Positions 17,037 to 24,973 of a stretch of DNA of 64,000 bases are shown here, in pieces. Positions within the stretch are counted from its first letter, which is position 1, and each line of letters begins with the position of its first letter. A model generated the notes under the pieces. The model did no database searches. It had not been told where the DNA came from and was given only the letters and a program-made list of their open reading frames with translations. The position numbers and the translations under genes were made by a program. Source of the stretch: Arthrobacter sp042667405 (GTDB taxonomy: Bacteria > Actinomycetota > Actinomycetes > Actinomycetales > Micrococcaceae); the NCBI RefSeq assembly GCF_042667405.1, contig NZ_JBHVAL010000002.1, positions 1 through 64,000 of the forward strand, given 5' to 3'.

Positions 17037-17915
17037 TCAGTTCAGGCCTGGAGTGAGTTCGATGTCCAGGCCGAGGTCCAGCGCGTTCACGCTGTGGGTC
17101 AGCCCGCCGATTGAGATTACATCGACTCCTGCTGCGGCGATGCCGGTGACGGTGTCGAGGTTGACGTTGCCGCTTGCTTCCACGATCGCCCTCCCGTCCA
17201 CCTGCTTGACTCCGGCTCGCAGTTCCTCCAGGGAGAAGTTGTCCAGCATGATGGTGTCCACCCCCGCAGCCAGTACGGGTTCGATTTGTTCGGCACTGTC
17301 CACTTCGACCTCGAAGTGCGTGGTGTGGCCAAGCTGGGCTTTGGCTGCGATGAGCAGTTCGGTCAGCTTGCTGGCGTCACCACCAGTCATGACGGCCAGA
17401 TGATTGTCCTTGGCCAGTACGGCGTCGGAAAGACTGTAGCGGTGGTTTGCGCCCCCGCCGCAGCGCACAGCGTAGCGTTCCAGCACGCGCAGCCCTGGAG
17501 TGGTCTTGCGCGTATCAGTAATTCGCGCACGCGTTCCTTCCACCAAGCGGACGAACTCTGCGGTCTTCGTGGCAATCGCGCTCATGCGCTGCACCAGGTT
17601 CAGGCCCACCCGTTCGGCCATCAGTACCGACCGTGCGCTGCCGCTGACGCGCGCGAGGTGCGTTCCGGCGTCGAAGGTTTCACCGTCGGCGAGCAGCAAT
17701 TCGACCTCGGTGTCGGAGTCAACGATCTTCATGGCGTCGCGGAAAACAGTGCCGCCGCTGAAGACGCCCGGCACCCGGGCGTTGAGGACGGCGACTGCCC
17801 GCGCCTCGGCCGGGATGAGCAGCTGGGATGTGATGTCGCCGCTGGGCGCGTCCTCAGCAAAGGCCCGCTCCAGGATGTCCCGCACGGGTGCGGCAGGAAG
17901 GGTCAGGTTAGTCAT
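17037..17915 (-). CDS. nadC: Nicotinate-nucleotide pyrophosphorylase (quinolinate phosphoribosyltransferase)
   Basis: The 292-residue enzyme converts quinolinate and PRPP to nicotinate mononucleotide, the last committed step of de novo NAD synthesis. Typical motifs are AEDAPSGDITSQLL at the N-terminus, RKTTPGLRVLERYAVRCGGG and NHRYSLSDAVLAKDNHL in the centre, and VDTIMLDNFSLEELR near the C-terminus. Its start overlaps the end of nadB by 8 nt, so the genes are translationally coupled. Confidence 0.97.
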   Translation of the reverse strand: MTNLTLPAAPVRDILERAFAEDAPSGDITSQLLIPAEARAVAVLNARVPGVFSGGTVFRDAMKIVDSDTEVELLLADGETFDAGTHLARVSGSARSVLMAERVGLNLVQRMSAIATKTAEFVRLVEGTRARITDTRKTTPGLRVLERYAVRCGGGANHRYSLSDAVLAKDNHLAVMTGGDASKLTELLIAAKAQLGHTTHFEVEVDSAEQIEPVLAAGVDTIMLDNFSLEELRAGVKQVDGRAIVEASGNVNLDTVTGIAAAGVDVISIGGLTHSVNALDLGLDIELTPGLN

Positions 17916-19578
17916 GGACGAGGCTCGCTTTCCGGCTCATGGTGTAACTCTTGTCAAAATCGACGACGGCGGCTGTTTGGGTCAGGTTGTCGCTGCGGTA
18001 GTGCGCCCCCAGCGACTCCCGCCGCTCCCGGGCGGCACGCACAAGCAGCTGGGCTGCCAGCAACAGATTGGCATCCTCATGCTCCCGCACTTCCAGGGAA
18101 CCAGGAACATCCAAGGGCAGCACGTCCTCAGCCCACGCCTCAAGCGCAGCCTCAGCCTCGGCAAGCAACACCCCACTCCGAAGCACCCCGGCCTTGGCAG
18201 TCATAAGCCGCCGCAACGCACCCCTGGAGAACCCATCATGAGCACCCGGCCCAGCGGACAGGTCCTCCACCGCACCGAGCGCAGGCGCCAAGGGGGCTGT
18301 GGCGCTGCGGTCGTCACCAAGGAACGCTTCCACAGCCCGCCGCCCGAACACGAGTCCCTCAAGCAACGAGTTACTGGCCAACCGGTTGGCCCCCTGCACG
18401 CCGGTGCACGCAACCTCGCCCGCCGCGTACAGGCCAGGAACACTGGTCCGGCCATGGAGGTCGGTCACCACGCCGCCCATCCAGTAGTGCGCGGCCGGCG
18501 CCACGGGCACAAGTTCCTTGGTCCAGTCCACGCCTGCCTGCCGGGTGTGACGGCTTAGTGTCGGGAAGCGCTTCTCCAGGAAGCCCGCACCGCGCAGTTC
18601 CTCAATGACCGTGGCATCAAGATAGACATGGCCGTTGGGGTCACCCAGCGCGGCAAGGTGCAGGGCGATACTGCGGGAGACGACGTCCCGGGGCGCCAGT
18701 TCGGCGTCGGGGTGGTAGCCGGGCATGAAACGGTAGCCGTTGGCGTCAACAAGGAGTGCACCTTCACCGCGGACGGCCTCGGAAATAAGCAGGGGGTGCG
18801 CATCGCCGCCGGCTGCGCCTGCTTCCGGCCCGGAGACCATGCAGGTGGGGTGGAACTGGAAGAATTCGAGATCGGCCACGGCAGCTCCGACCCGCCACGC
18901 AAGTGCCAGGCCGTCCGCCGTCGCGACGGAGGGGTTGGTGGTTTGGGCGAACAGTTGGCCGGCACCACCGGTGGCGAGGAGCACGGCGTCGCCGCGGAGG
19001 CTTTGGGGGCGTCCTTCGTGAAGGAAGTCGACGCCGGCCACGCGACCGGCGTTGGAAGCAAGGGAAGTGACCTGGGCGTGCCCGACCACCGTGATCCTGC
19101 CCTGTGCCTGGAAATCCAGCACGGAGGAGATCAATGCCGCCGCCACTCCCGCACCGGTGGCGTCCCCTCCCGTGTGGAGAATACGTGGAGCTGAATGCGC
19201 CGCTTCGAGCCCCAGCGCCGTGCCGCCGTCGTCGTCGAGGTCGAAACGAACGCCGAACCGCTCAAGCCCCGCGATGTCCATCCGCGCTTCCGAGCACAGC
19301 ACCCGCACCGCTTCTTCATTGCAGTGCCCGGCGCCTGCACGCAGGGTGTCAGCGACGTGGGCGGCCACGGTGTCACCGGGTGCAGGTTCGTCCAGTACGG
19401 CTGAAATCCCGCCCTGAGCGTAGTAGGTGTTGCTGTCCGCGAGCGCACCTTTGGTCAGCAGCACCACCTCCGCGCCGGCCTCAGCGGCGAGCAGGGCAGA
19501 GTACAGGCCGGCGATGCCGCTTCCGACGACGATCAAGCGTCCGGGGGCGGGCCTTGCGGCCGGGCTCTCTGTAGTCAT
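17908..19578 (-). CDS. nadB: L-aspartate oxidase
   Basis: The flavoprotein has 556 residues and oxidises aspartate to iminoaspartate, the first step of NAD synthesis. The FAD-binding motif VVGSGIAGLYSALLAAEAG is at the N-terminus. The succinate-dehydrogenase-like fold is supported by YYAQGGISAVLDE, HTGGDATGAGVA and MGGVVTDLHGRTSVPGLYAAGEVACTGVQG (read in overlapping parts). I chose ATG 19578; the frame extends to 19737 but the upstream part lies inside the nadA end. Iminoaspartate passes to NadA, encoded 37 nt upstream. Confidence 0.96.
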   Translation of the reverse strand: MTTESPAARPAPGRLIVVGSGIAGLYSALLAAEAGAEVVLLTKGALADSNTYYAQGGISAVLDEPAPGDTVAAHVADTLRAGAGHCNEEAVRVLCSEARMDIAGLERFGVRFDLDDDGGTALGLEAAHSAPRILHTGGDATGAGVAAALISSVLDFQAQGRITVVGHAQVTSLASNAGRVAGVDFLHEGRPQSLRGDAVLLATGGAGQLFAQTTNPSVATADGLALAWRVGAAVADLEFFQFHPTCMVSGPEAGAAGGDAHPLLISEAVRGEGALLVDANGYRFMPGYHPDAELAPRDVVSRSIALHLAALGDPNGHVYLDATVIEELRGAGFLEKRFPTLSRHTRQAGVDWTKELVPVAPAAHYWMGGVVTDLHGRTSVPGLYAAGEVACTGVQGANRLASNSLLEGLVFGRRAVEAFLGDDRSATAPLAPALGAVEDLSAGPGAHDGFSRGALRRLMTAKAGVLRSGVLLAEAEAALEAWAEDVLPLDVPGSLEVREHEDANLLLAAQLLVRAARERRESLGAHYRSDNLTQTAAVVDFDKSYTMSRKASLVHD

Positions 19579-19615
19579 GTGGGGCTCGATTCGAACTAGG
19601 TGGGGTGCCTTGTGG

Positions 19616-20923
19616 CTATGCCGGCTTGGCGGCCAGCATGCGCTCCAGGGCAATCTTGGCGTTGTCCTGGACGGTGTCGTCCACAGTGATGCGGTTGACG
19701 ATGCGGCCCTCGACGAGCTCCTCAAGAACCCAGGCAAGGTAGCCAGGGTGGATGCGGTACATCGTGGAGCACGGGCAGATGACGGGATCCAGGCAGAAGA
19801 TGGTGTGCTGCGGGTTCTCGGCGGCCAGCCTGTTCACCATGTTGATCTCGGTGCCGATGGCGAAGGTTGTGGGTTCGGTGGCCGCGGCAATCGCCTTCTT
19901 GATGAAATCGGTGGAGCCCGCCGAATCGGCGGCGTCCACTACCTCCATGGGGCACTCCGGGTGCACGATGACGTTGACGCCCGGGAAATCCTGGCGGGCT
20001 TTTTCGATCTGGCCCACGTTGAAGCGCTTGTGGACGGAGCAGAAGCCGTGCCAGAGGATGACCCGTGAATCCAGCAGCGCCTGTTCGTCGTTTCCGCCCA
20101 GTTCCTTGCGCGGGTTCCACATCGGCATCTGCTCCAACGGAACACCCAGAGCCTTTGCGGTGTTGCGGCCCAGGTGCTGGTCGGGGAAAAACAGGACGCG
20201 CTGGCCGCGTTCGAAGGCCCATTCGAGGACCACTTTGGCGTTGGACGAGGTGCAGACGATGCCGCCGTTGCGTCCGCAGAATGCCTTCAGCGCGGCGGAA
20301 GAGTTCATGTAGGTCACCGGGATGACCGGAACCCGGCCTGCCGCATCGGGTTCCGTGCCGAAGATTTCCTCAAGCTGCTCCCAGCACTCCTCCACGGAGT
20401 CCTCATCGGCCATGTCGGCCATTGAGCAGCCGGCGGCAAGGTTGGGCAGGATCACCGCCTGCTCCGGGGTGGAGAGGATGTCGGCGGTTTCGGCCATGAA
20501 GTGCACGCCGCAGAAGATGATCGCTTCGGCGTCAGGCTTGGTCAGCGCAGCGTTGGCCAGCTGGAACGAGTCACCCACGAAATCCGCGTACTGGATGACC
20601 TCGTCACGCTGGTAGAAGTGGCCGAGGATGACGGCACGGTCCCCGAGTGCCGCCTTGGCGGCCCGGATGCGGGCGTCAAGTTCGGCGTCGCTGGCCTTTT
20701 TGTACTCTTCCGGCAGCTGGCCTTGGCGCGGCGTTGCCGGCGGTGCGACGTCTTCGCTCGACGCGCCCGGACCGTAGGCGGGTGCTCCGGAGAGGGCTTC
20801 GGCGAGGTCGTACTCCCATGGGCCCCTTGCCAGGGCCGGGCTGCAGGTTGATCCCGCGCGGGAGAGGCCCTTCTCGGCTTCTTCGCGGGTGATCAGCTGG
20901 ACGGCGGTGTTGACGCTGCTCAT
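19616..20923 (-). CDS. nadA: Quinolinate synthase
   Basis: The enzyme has 435 residues and condenses iminoaspartate with dihydroxyacetone phosphate to quinolinate. It uses a [4Fe-4S] cluster held by three cysteines, seen here in IIFCGVHFMAE, GGIVCTSSNAK and DPVICPCSTMYR. The N-terminus is about 80 residues longer than in short NadA proteins, as in many actinobacteria. The ATG overlaps the nrtR stop (ATGA) and has AGGAG upstream. Expression should follow NrtR control at the operator upstream of nrtR. Confidence 0.97.
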   Translation of the reverse strand: MSSVNTAVQLITREEAEKGLSRAGSTCSPALARGPWEYDLAEALSGAPAYGPGASSEDVAPPATPRQGQLPEEYKKASDAELDARIRAAKAALGDRAVILGHFYQRDEVIQYADFVGDSFQLANAALTKPDAEAIIFCGVHFMAETADILSTPEQAVILPNLAAGCSMADMADEDSVEECWEQLEEIFGTEPDAAGRVPVIPVTYMNSSAALKAFCGRNGGIVCTSSNAKVVLEWAFERGQRVLFFPDQHLGRNTAKALGVPLEQMPMWNPRKELGGNDEQALLDSRVILWHGFCSVHKRFNVGQIEKARQDFPGVNVIVHPECPMEVVDAADSAGSTDFIKKAIAAATEPTTFAIGTEINMVNRLAAENPQHTIFCLDPVICPCSTMYRIHPGYLAWVLEELVEGRIVNRITVDDTVQDNAKIALERMLAAKPA

Positions 20924-21630
20924 GGTGTACTCCTGTTGTCTGGCCCGAGGCCGGGTGTTCCGGTGAAGCGGTAGAGGCGTGGGGGACGGTGTTTTCCGCC
21001 CTGGAGATATTCACCGGTTTCTTCGATTTCCGGTGTGGCTTTGATGTGGCGGCGGAAGTTCGCGGGATCGAGCTGGCGGTCCAGGACCGCTTCATAGACT
21101 TCACGGACCTGCGCCAAAGTGAAGTACTCCCCCAGCAGGTGGTAGGCAATGGATCCGTAGGCCATCTTGTTGCGCAGGCGCCAGAGGGCGTAGTCCACGA
21201 TCGCCTTGTGGTCGAAGGCGAGGTCTCCGACCTTGTCAGCCCGGAACCACCGCACATTCTCGGATTCGTCGGCGAGCGCCGCCTCGGTTGGCTGTACCAG
21301 GGCCCAATAGACGATTGAGACAACACGCTGGCTGGGCGAGCGATGCAGGCCACCGAAGGCGTAGAGCTGCTCCAGGTAGTGCGGCGTGAGGCCCGTGGTC
21401 TCGCGGAGGTTGCGGGAGGCTGCGTCCTGCAGTGACTCGTCGTGGGCCAAAGGGCCTCCGGGGAGGGCCCACATGTCTTTATAGGGTTCCCGGATCCGGC
21501 GGACCAACGGGAGCCAGAGGGTGGGCCTGCCGGATTTTTCGCTGGGGCGGAGGGCGAAAATCACCGTGGAAATAGCCAACGACGGCGGTGCGAGCCGCCT
21601 TTCGGCGACGTTGGCGGAGCTTGGATTCAC
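20920..21630 (-). CDS. nrtR: NrtR-type Nudix transcriptional regulator of NAD synthesis
   Basis: The protein has 236 residues: a Nudix domain (about 15-145) followed by a winged-helix region (about 150-230), the NrtR architecture. The Nudix box (59-81) is degenerate. It reads RNLRETTGL at its end where catalytic Nudix enzymes have RELxEExG, so the usual glutamates are partly lost and the domain probably senses ADP-ribose or a related ligand rather than hydrolysing it. I start at GTG 21630, with GAGG 8 nt upstream; GTG 21639 is possible. It heads the nadA-nadB-nadC-desulfurase operon and lies 57 nt downstream of a near-perfect dyad. Confidence 0.9.
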   Translation of the reverse strand: MNPSSANVAERRLAPPSLAISTVIFALRPSEKSGRPTLWLPLVRRIREPYKDMWALPGGPLAHDESLQDAASRNLRETTGLTPHYLEQLYAFGGLHRSPSQRVVSIVYWALVQPTEAALADESENVRWFRADKVGDLAFDHKAIVDYALWRLRNKMAYGSIAYHLLGEYFTLAQVREVYEAVLDRQLDPANFRRHIKATPEIEETGEYLQGGKHRPPRLYRFTGTPGLGPDNRSTP

Positions 21631-21686
21631 GGCGTACACCTCGCTTCATCGCCGCTTGGAGCAGCCCCTGCGGTGCGGACTGCGCT

Positions 21687-21713
21687 AGTTAAAGTCATAT
21701 TGACTAGAACTAA
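21687..21713. promoter_or_regulatory. Candidate NrtR operator
   Basis: This is a 27-bp imperfect palindrome: left arm TAGTTAAAGTCA, spacer TAT, right arm TGACTAGAACTA, with 10 of 12 arm pairs matching and the inner AGTCA/TGACT perfect. It lies just downstream of a likely -10 TACCAT (21715-21720, minus strand), so a bound protein would block transcription of nrtR-nadABC. Confidence 0.7.
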
Positions 21714-21714
21714 T

Positions 21715-21747
21715 GGTACGACTCTGCGGTCCTCCAGCAAAATGCCA
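21715..21747 (-). promoter_or_regulatory. Possible promoter of the nrtR-nadABC operon
   Basis: On the minus strand a TTGCTG -35 and a TACCAT -10 are separated by 16 nt. They sit immediately upstream of the dyad at 21687-21713 and inside or next to the 3' end of the lrp gene. Confidence 0.4.
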
Positions 21748-21751
21748 TGCG

Positions 21752-22225
21752 TCACATGGACTTGGCGGCAGCCTCCATCAGCGGCAGGGTCCGGCCCTGG
21801 ATGTGGCTGTTCAGCACTATCACCGAGGAGCACCGCACCACGGATTTGGTGGCGATCATGGCGTCCAGGACCCGCTGCATGTCGGGATTGGACCGTGCCG
21901 CGATCCGCACCATCAGGTCCGAATTGCCTGTCACGGTGTGCACTTCGATGATCTCGGGGATGGCGCTCAAGCTCTGGATAATGGCGTCATGGCCGATCTC
22001 CTGGGTGATGGTGACCGAGCAGAACGCAACCACCGGGAAGCCGAAGTTGGCCGGATCCGGCTGCGGAACCCAGGAACCAATGACTCCGTTTTCGATCATC
22101 CTGTCGATCCGGGACTGCACCGTGGCGCGCGCAACTTTGAGCACCCGGGATGCCTCCAGCACGGAAGATCGCGGCGAATCAGTGAAAAAACGTACAATTT
22201 TTGCATCAAGCGCATCGACCAGCAT
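21752..22225 (-). CDS. Lrp/AsnC family transcriptional regulator
   Basis: The 157-residue protein has an N-terminal helix-turn-helix (about 5-55, with VLKVARATVQSRIDRMIENGVI). A C-terminal RAM ligand-binding domain (about 65-150) contains the typical HTVTGNSDLMVRI segment. Lrp-type proteins sense amino acids. It is divergent from an amino-acid permease and lies close to a 2-oxoacid dehydrogenase operon, so it probably controls uptake and catabolism of an amino acid, perhaps a branched-chain one as BkdR does. The start is ATG 22225 with AGGAAC upstream. Confidence 0.9.
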   Translation of the reverse strand: MLVDALDAKIVRFFTDSPRSSVLEASRVLKVARATVQSRIDRMIENGVIGSWVPQPDPANFGFPVVAFCSVTITQEIGHDAIIQSLSAIPEIIEVHTVTGNSDLMVRIAARSNPDMQRVLDAMIATKSVVRCSSVIVLNSHIQGRTLPLMEAAAKSM

Positions 22226-22228
22226 CAA

Positions 22229-22399
22229 AGTTCCTGTCCCCGGGGATCCCTACCCATCACATCGCCTAAGCAAAAAGTGATGTATCTTACAAACTGCGAG
22301 AATTATTCCACGGCTCTTGCTGCGTCGTCGACGCCCGCTTGCCCAGCCCACGAGGCGGGCACGCCAAACCCGTTTGCAATCCATAGAAGGTAGACACGT
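22229..22399. promoter_or_regulatory. Intergenic region between lrp and the amino-acid permease
   Basis: This 171-bp divergent spacer is AT-richer than its surroundings, for example around AAAAAGTGATGTATCTTACAAA (read as two parts near 22270-22292). It must contain both promoters and probably Lrp sites. I see no single strong palindrome. Confidence 0.4.
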
Positions 22400-23785
22400 A
22401 TGACAACGAAGTCCATCGCGGCTCCTGCCCCAACCTCAGGCCTTGGGCATTCGCTCAAACCGAGGCAACTGACCATGATGGGGCTCGGCAGCGCAATCGG
22501 CGCCGGCCTCTTCCTCGGTTCCGGCGCAGGCGTGCAGGCCGCGGGGCCGGCAGTCCTGATCTCGTATCTCATTGCCGGAACCTTGATCATCCTGGTGATG
22601 TGGGCCCTGGGCGAAATGGCGGCAGCCAACCCCAACAGCGGCGCCTTCTCGGTCTACGCAGAGAAGGCCATGGGCAAAACCGCAGGCGGAACCATCGGCT
22701 GGCTGTGGTGGCTGCAATTGGTGGTAGTCATTGCCGCCGAAGCCCTGGGAGCTGCGGGGCTGCTCTTCTCCGTATGGCCGGTCATCCCCGTGTGGATCCT
22801 TGCATTGGTCTTCATGGTGGTCTTCACCGGAATCAACCTGGTGGGAGTGCGGAACTTCGGCGAATTCGAATTCTGGTTCGCCATCCTCAAGGTCGCAGCG
22901 ATCGTCATCTTCCTGCTCATCGGCGCCGCCCTGCTCTTCGGCTGGCTTCCGAACGTCCCCTCCCCCGGACTCTCCGCCTTCGGCGACTTCGCACCCCACG
23001 GCATCGGTGGCATGGCCGCCGCCCTGTTCGTCGTGATCTTCGCTTTCGGCGGCACGGAAATTGTCAGCGTCGCAGCAGCCGAAACAGAGAACCCCGCGCA
23101 GAGCGTGGGCAAGGCGATCCGCACGGTGGTGTGGCGCATCCTGGTCTTCTACATCGGTTCGGTCTTTGTTATCGCCGCCGTTCTGCCCGTGGGCTCGGAT
23201 GGCCTGAAGTCCCCCTTCGCCGGAGTTCTCGACATCGCCGGAATTCCCGGCGCCGGAACCGCCATCACTCTGGTGGCCGTCGTAGCGCTGCTTTCGGCCT
23301 TGAACGCCAACCTTTACGGCGCGTCCCGCATGATCTTCTCCCTCTCCGAGCGCGGCGAAGCTCCACGGCTCCTGTCGAAGCTGAGCGGCGCCAAGGTGCC
23401 CGTAGCCGCCGTCGGAATCTCGGTGGCCTTCGGCTTCGTCGCCACGATCCTGGAATTGCTGTTCCCGGAGAAAATCCTGCCCGCCCTCCTGAACCTCGTC
23501 GGCTCGACCTGCCTGGTGGTGTGGGGCACCGCGCTGGTTTCACAGTTCATCCTGCGCCGCCGGGCAGACCGCGAAGGCGTTGAGCTGCCCCTGCGCATGA
23601 AGGGCTTCCCCTACCTCACCATCGTGGGACTGGTCCTGCTGGGCATCATCTTCGTCGTCGGCTTCGCCAACCCGGAGAGCGCCGGCCAGCTCATAGGCAC
23701 GTTCCTCCTTATCCTGGTGATTGCCGCCGGATGCTTCCTCAACGCCAGGGCAAAAGCCGGCAAGGAAACGCACCGCGTCGGCTAG
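22400..23785 (+). CDS. APC family amino-acid permease
   Basis: The 461-residue membrane protein has about 12 helices of the amino acid-polyamine-organocation family. The N-terminal LKPRQLTMMGLGSAIGAGLF and the EMAAANPNSGAFSVYAEKAMG segment are typical of proton-coupled amino-acid transporters of the GABA-permease/AroP group. The start is ATG 22400 with GAAGG 8 nt upstream. The divergent Lrp gene and the downstream dehydrogenase operon suggest it imports the amino acid that feeds that operon. A terminator at 23807-23840 closes the unit. Confidence 0.9.
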   Translation: MTTKSIAAPAPTSGLGHSLKPRQLTMMGLGSAIGAGLFLGSGAGVQAAGPAVLISYLIAGTLIILVMWALGEMAAANPNSGAFSVYAEKAMGKTAGGTIGWLWWLQLVVVIAAEALGAAGLLFSVWPVIPVWILALVFMVVFTGINLVGVRNFGEFEFWFAILKVAAIVIFLLIGAALLFGWLPNVPSPGLSAFGDFAPHGIGGMAAALFVVIFAFGGTEIVSVAAAETENPAQSVGKAIRTVVWRILVFYIGSVFVIAAVLPVGSDGLKSPFAGVLDIAGIPGAGTAITLVAVVALLSALNANLYGASRMIFSLSERGEAPRLLSKLSGAKVPVAAVGISVAFGFVATILELLFPEKILPALLNLVGSTCLVVWGTALVSQFILRRRADREGVELPLRMKGFPYLTIVGLVLLGIIFVVGFANPESAGQLIGTFLLILVIAAGCFLNARAKAGKETHRVG

Positions 23786-23806
23786 TCTTCTGTCAGCAAC
23801 ATCCTG

Positions 23807-23840
23807 GAAGCCCTGCACAGTTTGTACCGTGCAGGGCTTC
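23807..23840 (+). terminator. Intrinsic terminator after the amino-acid permease
   Basis: A 12-bp perfect stem (23807-23818 with 23829-23840) has a 10-nt loop and is followed by TTTGCTTG. It separates the permease from the dehydrogenase operon. Confidence 0.82.
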
Positions 23841-23850
23841 TTTGCTTGTT

Positions 23851-23866
23851 CAACTTGTACAAAGTG
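23851..23866. promoter_or_regulatory. Candidate operator of the 2-oxoacid dehydrogenase operon
   Basis: CAACTTGTACAAAGTG is an imperfect palindrome (12 of 16 positions symmetric, core TTGTACAA perfect). It is flanked on both sides by the direct repeat TTTGCTTG (23842-23849 and 23867-23874). It lies upstream of the promoter of the E1-alpha gene and could bind the Lrp-type regulator encoded nearby. Confidence 0.4.
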
Positions 23867-23886
23867 TTTGCTTGACACTGAGCTTA

Positions 23887-23916
23887 TTGCGAAGAGGCCA
23901 TGTCGGTGACTAGGGT
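23887..23916 (+). promoter_or_regulatory. Leaderless promoter of the E1-alpha gene
   Basis: TTGCGA (-35, 23887-23892) and TAGGGT (-10, 23911-23916) are spaced by 18 nt. The -10 box ends 7 nt before ATG 23924. Confidence 0.5.
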
Positions 23917-23923
23917 CACAGCC

Positions 23924-24973
23924 ATGACGACCAAACCCACGCTGGCCGCCGTCGACGAGGACGCCGCCCCGCTCACCCACCACCAACTCCGCGAGCTCTA
24001 CACGCTGATGGCAGTGGTCCGGCACCTGGACACCTCAGCGGTGGCATGGCAACGCCAAGGAATCATCCCCGGATACGCGCCCGAACTCGGGCAGGAAGCA
24101 GCCCAGGTGGGCAGCGGATACGCCGTGGACCGGAGCCGGGACTTCGTGTTCCCCACCTACCGTGAAATGGGTGTGGCTCGAGCCATGGAGCTCGACATGG
24201 TGGGCTATATGTCCACCCACAAGGCGACGTGGCACGGCGGGATGTACAACCCCATGGAGTCCAGGTTCGCGCCTATCCAGGCCGTCGTGGCCGGCTCGGT
24301 ACTGCACGCCGTCGGCTGGGCCCACGGCCAGACGCTCTCCCGCCCTGACGGGGAATCGGGCGTGGCCATGACCTACTTCGGCGACGGCGCTTCCTCCCAG
24401 GGCGACGTACACGAAGCCATGAACTTCGCAGCTGTCATGAAGGCACCGGTGGTGTTCTTCATCCAGAACAACGGCTGGGCCATCTCTGTCCCCACCGAAC
24501 GCCAGGTGGCAGGAGGATCCGTGGCAGCCCGGGCCGCCGGCTACGGCATTCCGGCACTGCAGGTCGATGGCAACGACGTCGTCGCCGTGTACGAGGCCAC
24601 CCGGTCCGCCTTCGCCCACTGCCGGAACGGCAACGGTCCGGTGGTGATCGAGGCCATGACGTATCGGCGCGGACCACACTCCACCGCCGATGACCCCGGC
24701 CGCTACCGCAGCCTGGAGGAGGAACGCCTGGACGCCGGCGAGGACCCCCTGGCGCGGTTCAAGCAGCGGTTGCTCGGCGACGGCGTGGCAGACGAGGCCT
24801 TCTTTGCCGGGGCCCAACGCCAGGCAGAGGAAGAAGTGGAAACCATCCGCGCAGGAATCCAGGACCTCGGCCCCCGCCCGGGCGCCGAAATGTTCGGCCT
24901 GGTTTTCCAGGAGCCAACTCCCGCCCTTCAATCCCAGGCCACCGCGTGGCGCGAGGAGTCAGAACATGTCTGA
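23924..24973 (+). CDS. 2-oxoacid dehydrogenase E1 component, alpha subunit
   Basis: The 349-residue thiamine-diphosphate protein is the alpha half of an E1 decarboxylase. The ThDP-binding motif runs from GDGASSQGDVHEAMN to IQNNGWAIS. The YRRGPHSTADD segment near residue 245 resembles the phosphorylation-loop region of branched-chain and pyruvate E1-alpha proteins. I choose ATG 23924 because the TAGGGT box lies 7 nt upstream; ATG 23900 is an alternative. Its stop overlaps the E1-beta start by 8 nt. The substrate is probably pyruvate or a branched-chain 2-oxoacid; the Lrp-permease context favours the latter. Confidence 0.9.
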   Translation: MTTKPTLAAVDEDAAPLTHHQLRELYTLMAVVRHLDTSAVAWQRQGIIPGYAPELGQEAAQVGSGYAVDRSRDFVFPTYREMGVARAMELDMVGYMSTHKATWHGGMYNPMESRFAPIQAVVAGSVLHAVGWAHGQTLSRPDGESGVAMTYFGDGASSQGDVHEAMNFAAVMKAPVVFFIQNNGWAISVPTERQVAGGSVAARAAGYGIPALQVDGNDVVAVYEATRSAFAHCRNGNGPVVIEAMTYRRGPHSTADDPGRYRSLEEERLDAGEDPLARFKQRLLGDGVADEAFFAGAQRQAEEEVETIRAGIQDLGPRPGAEMFGLVFQEPTPALQSQATAWREESEHV

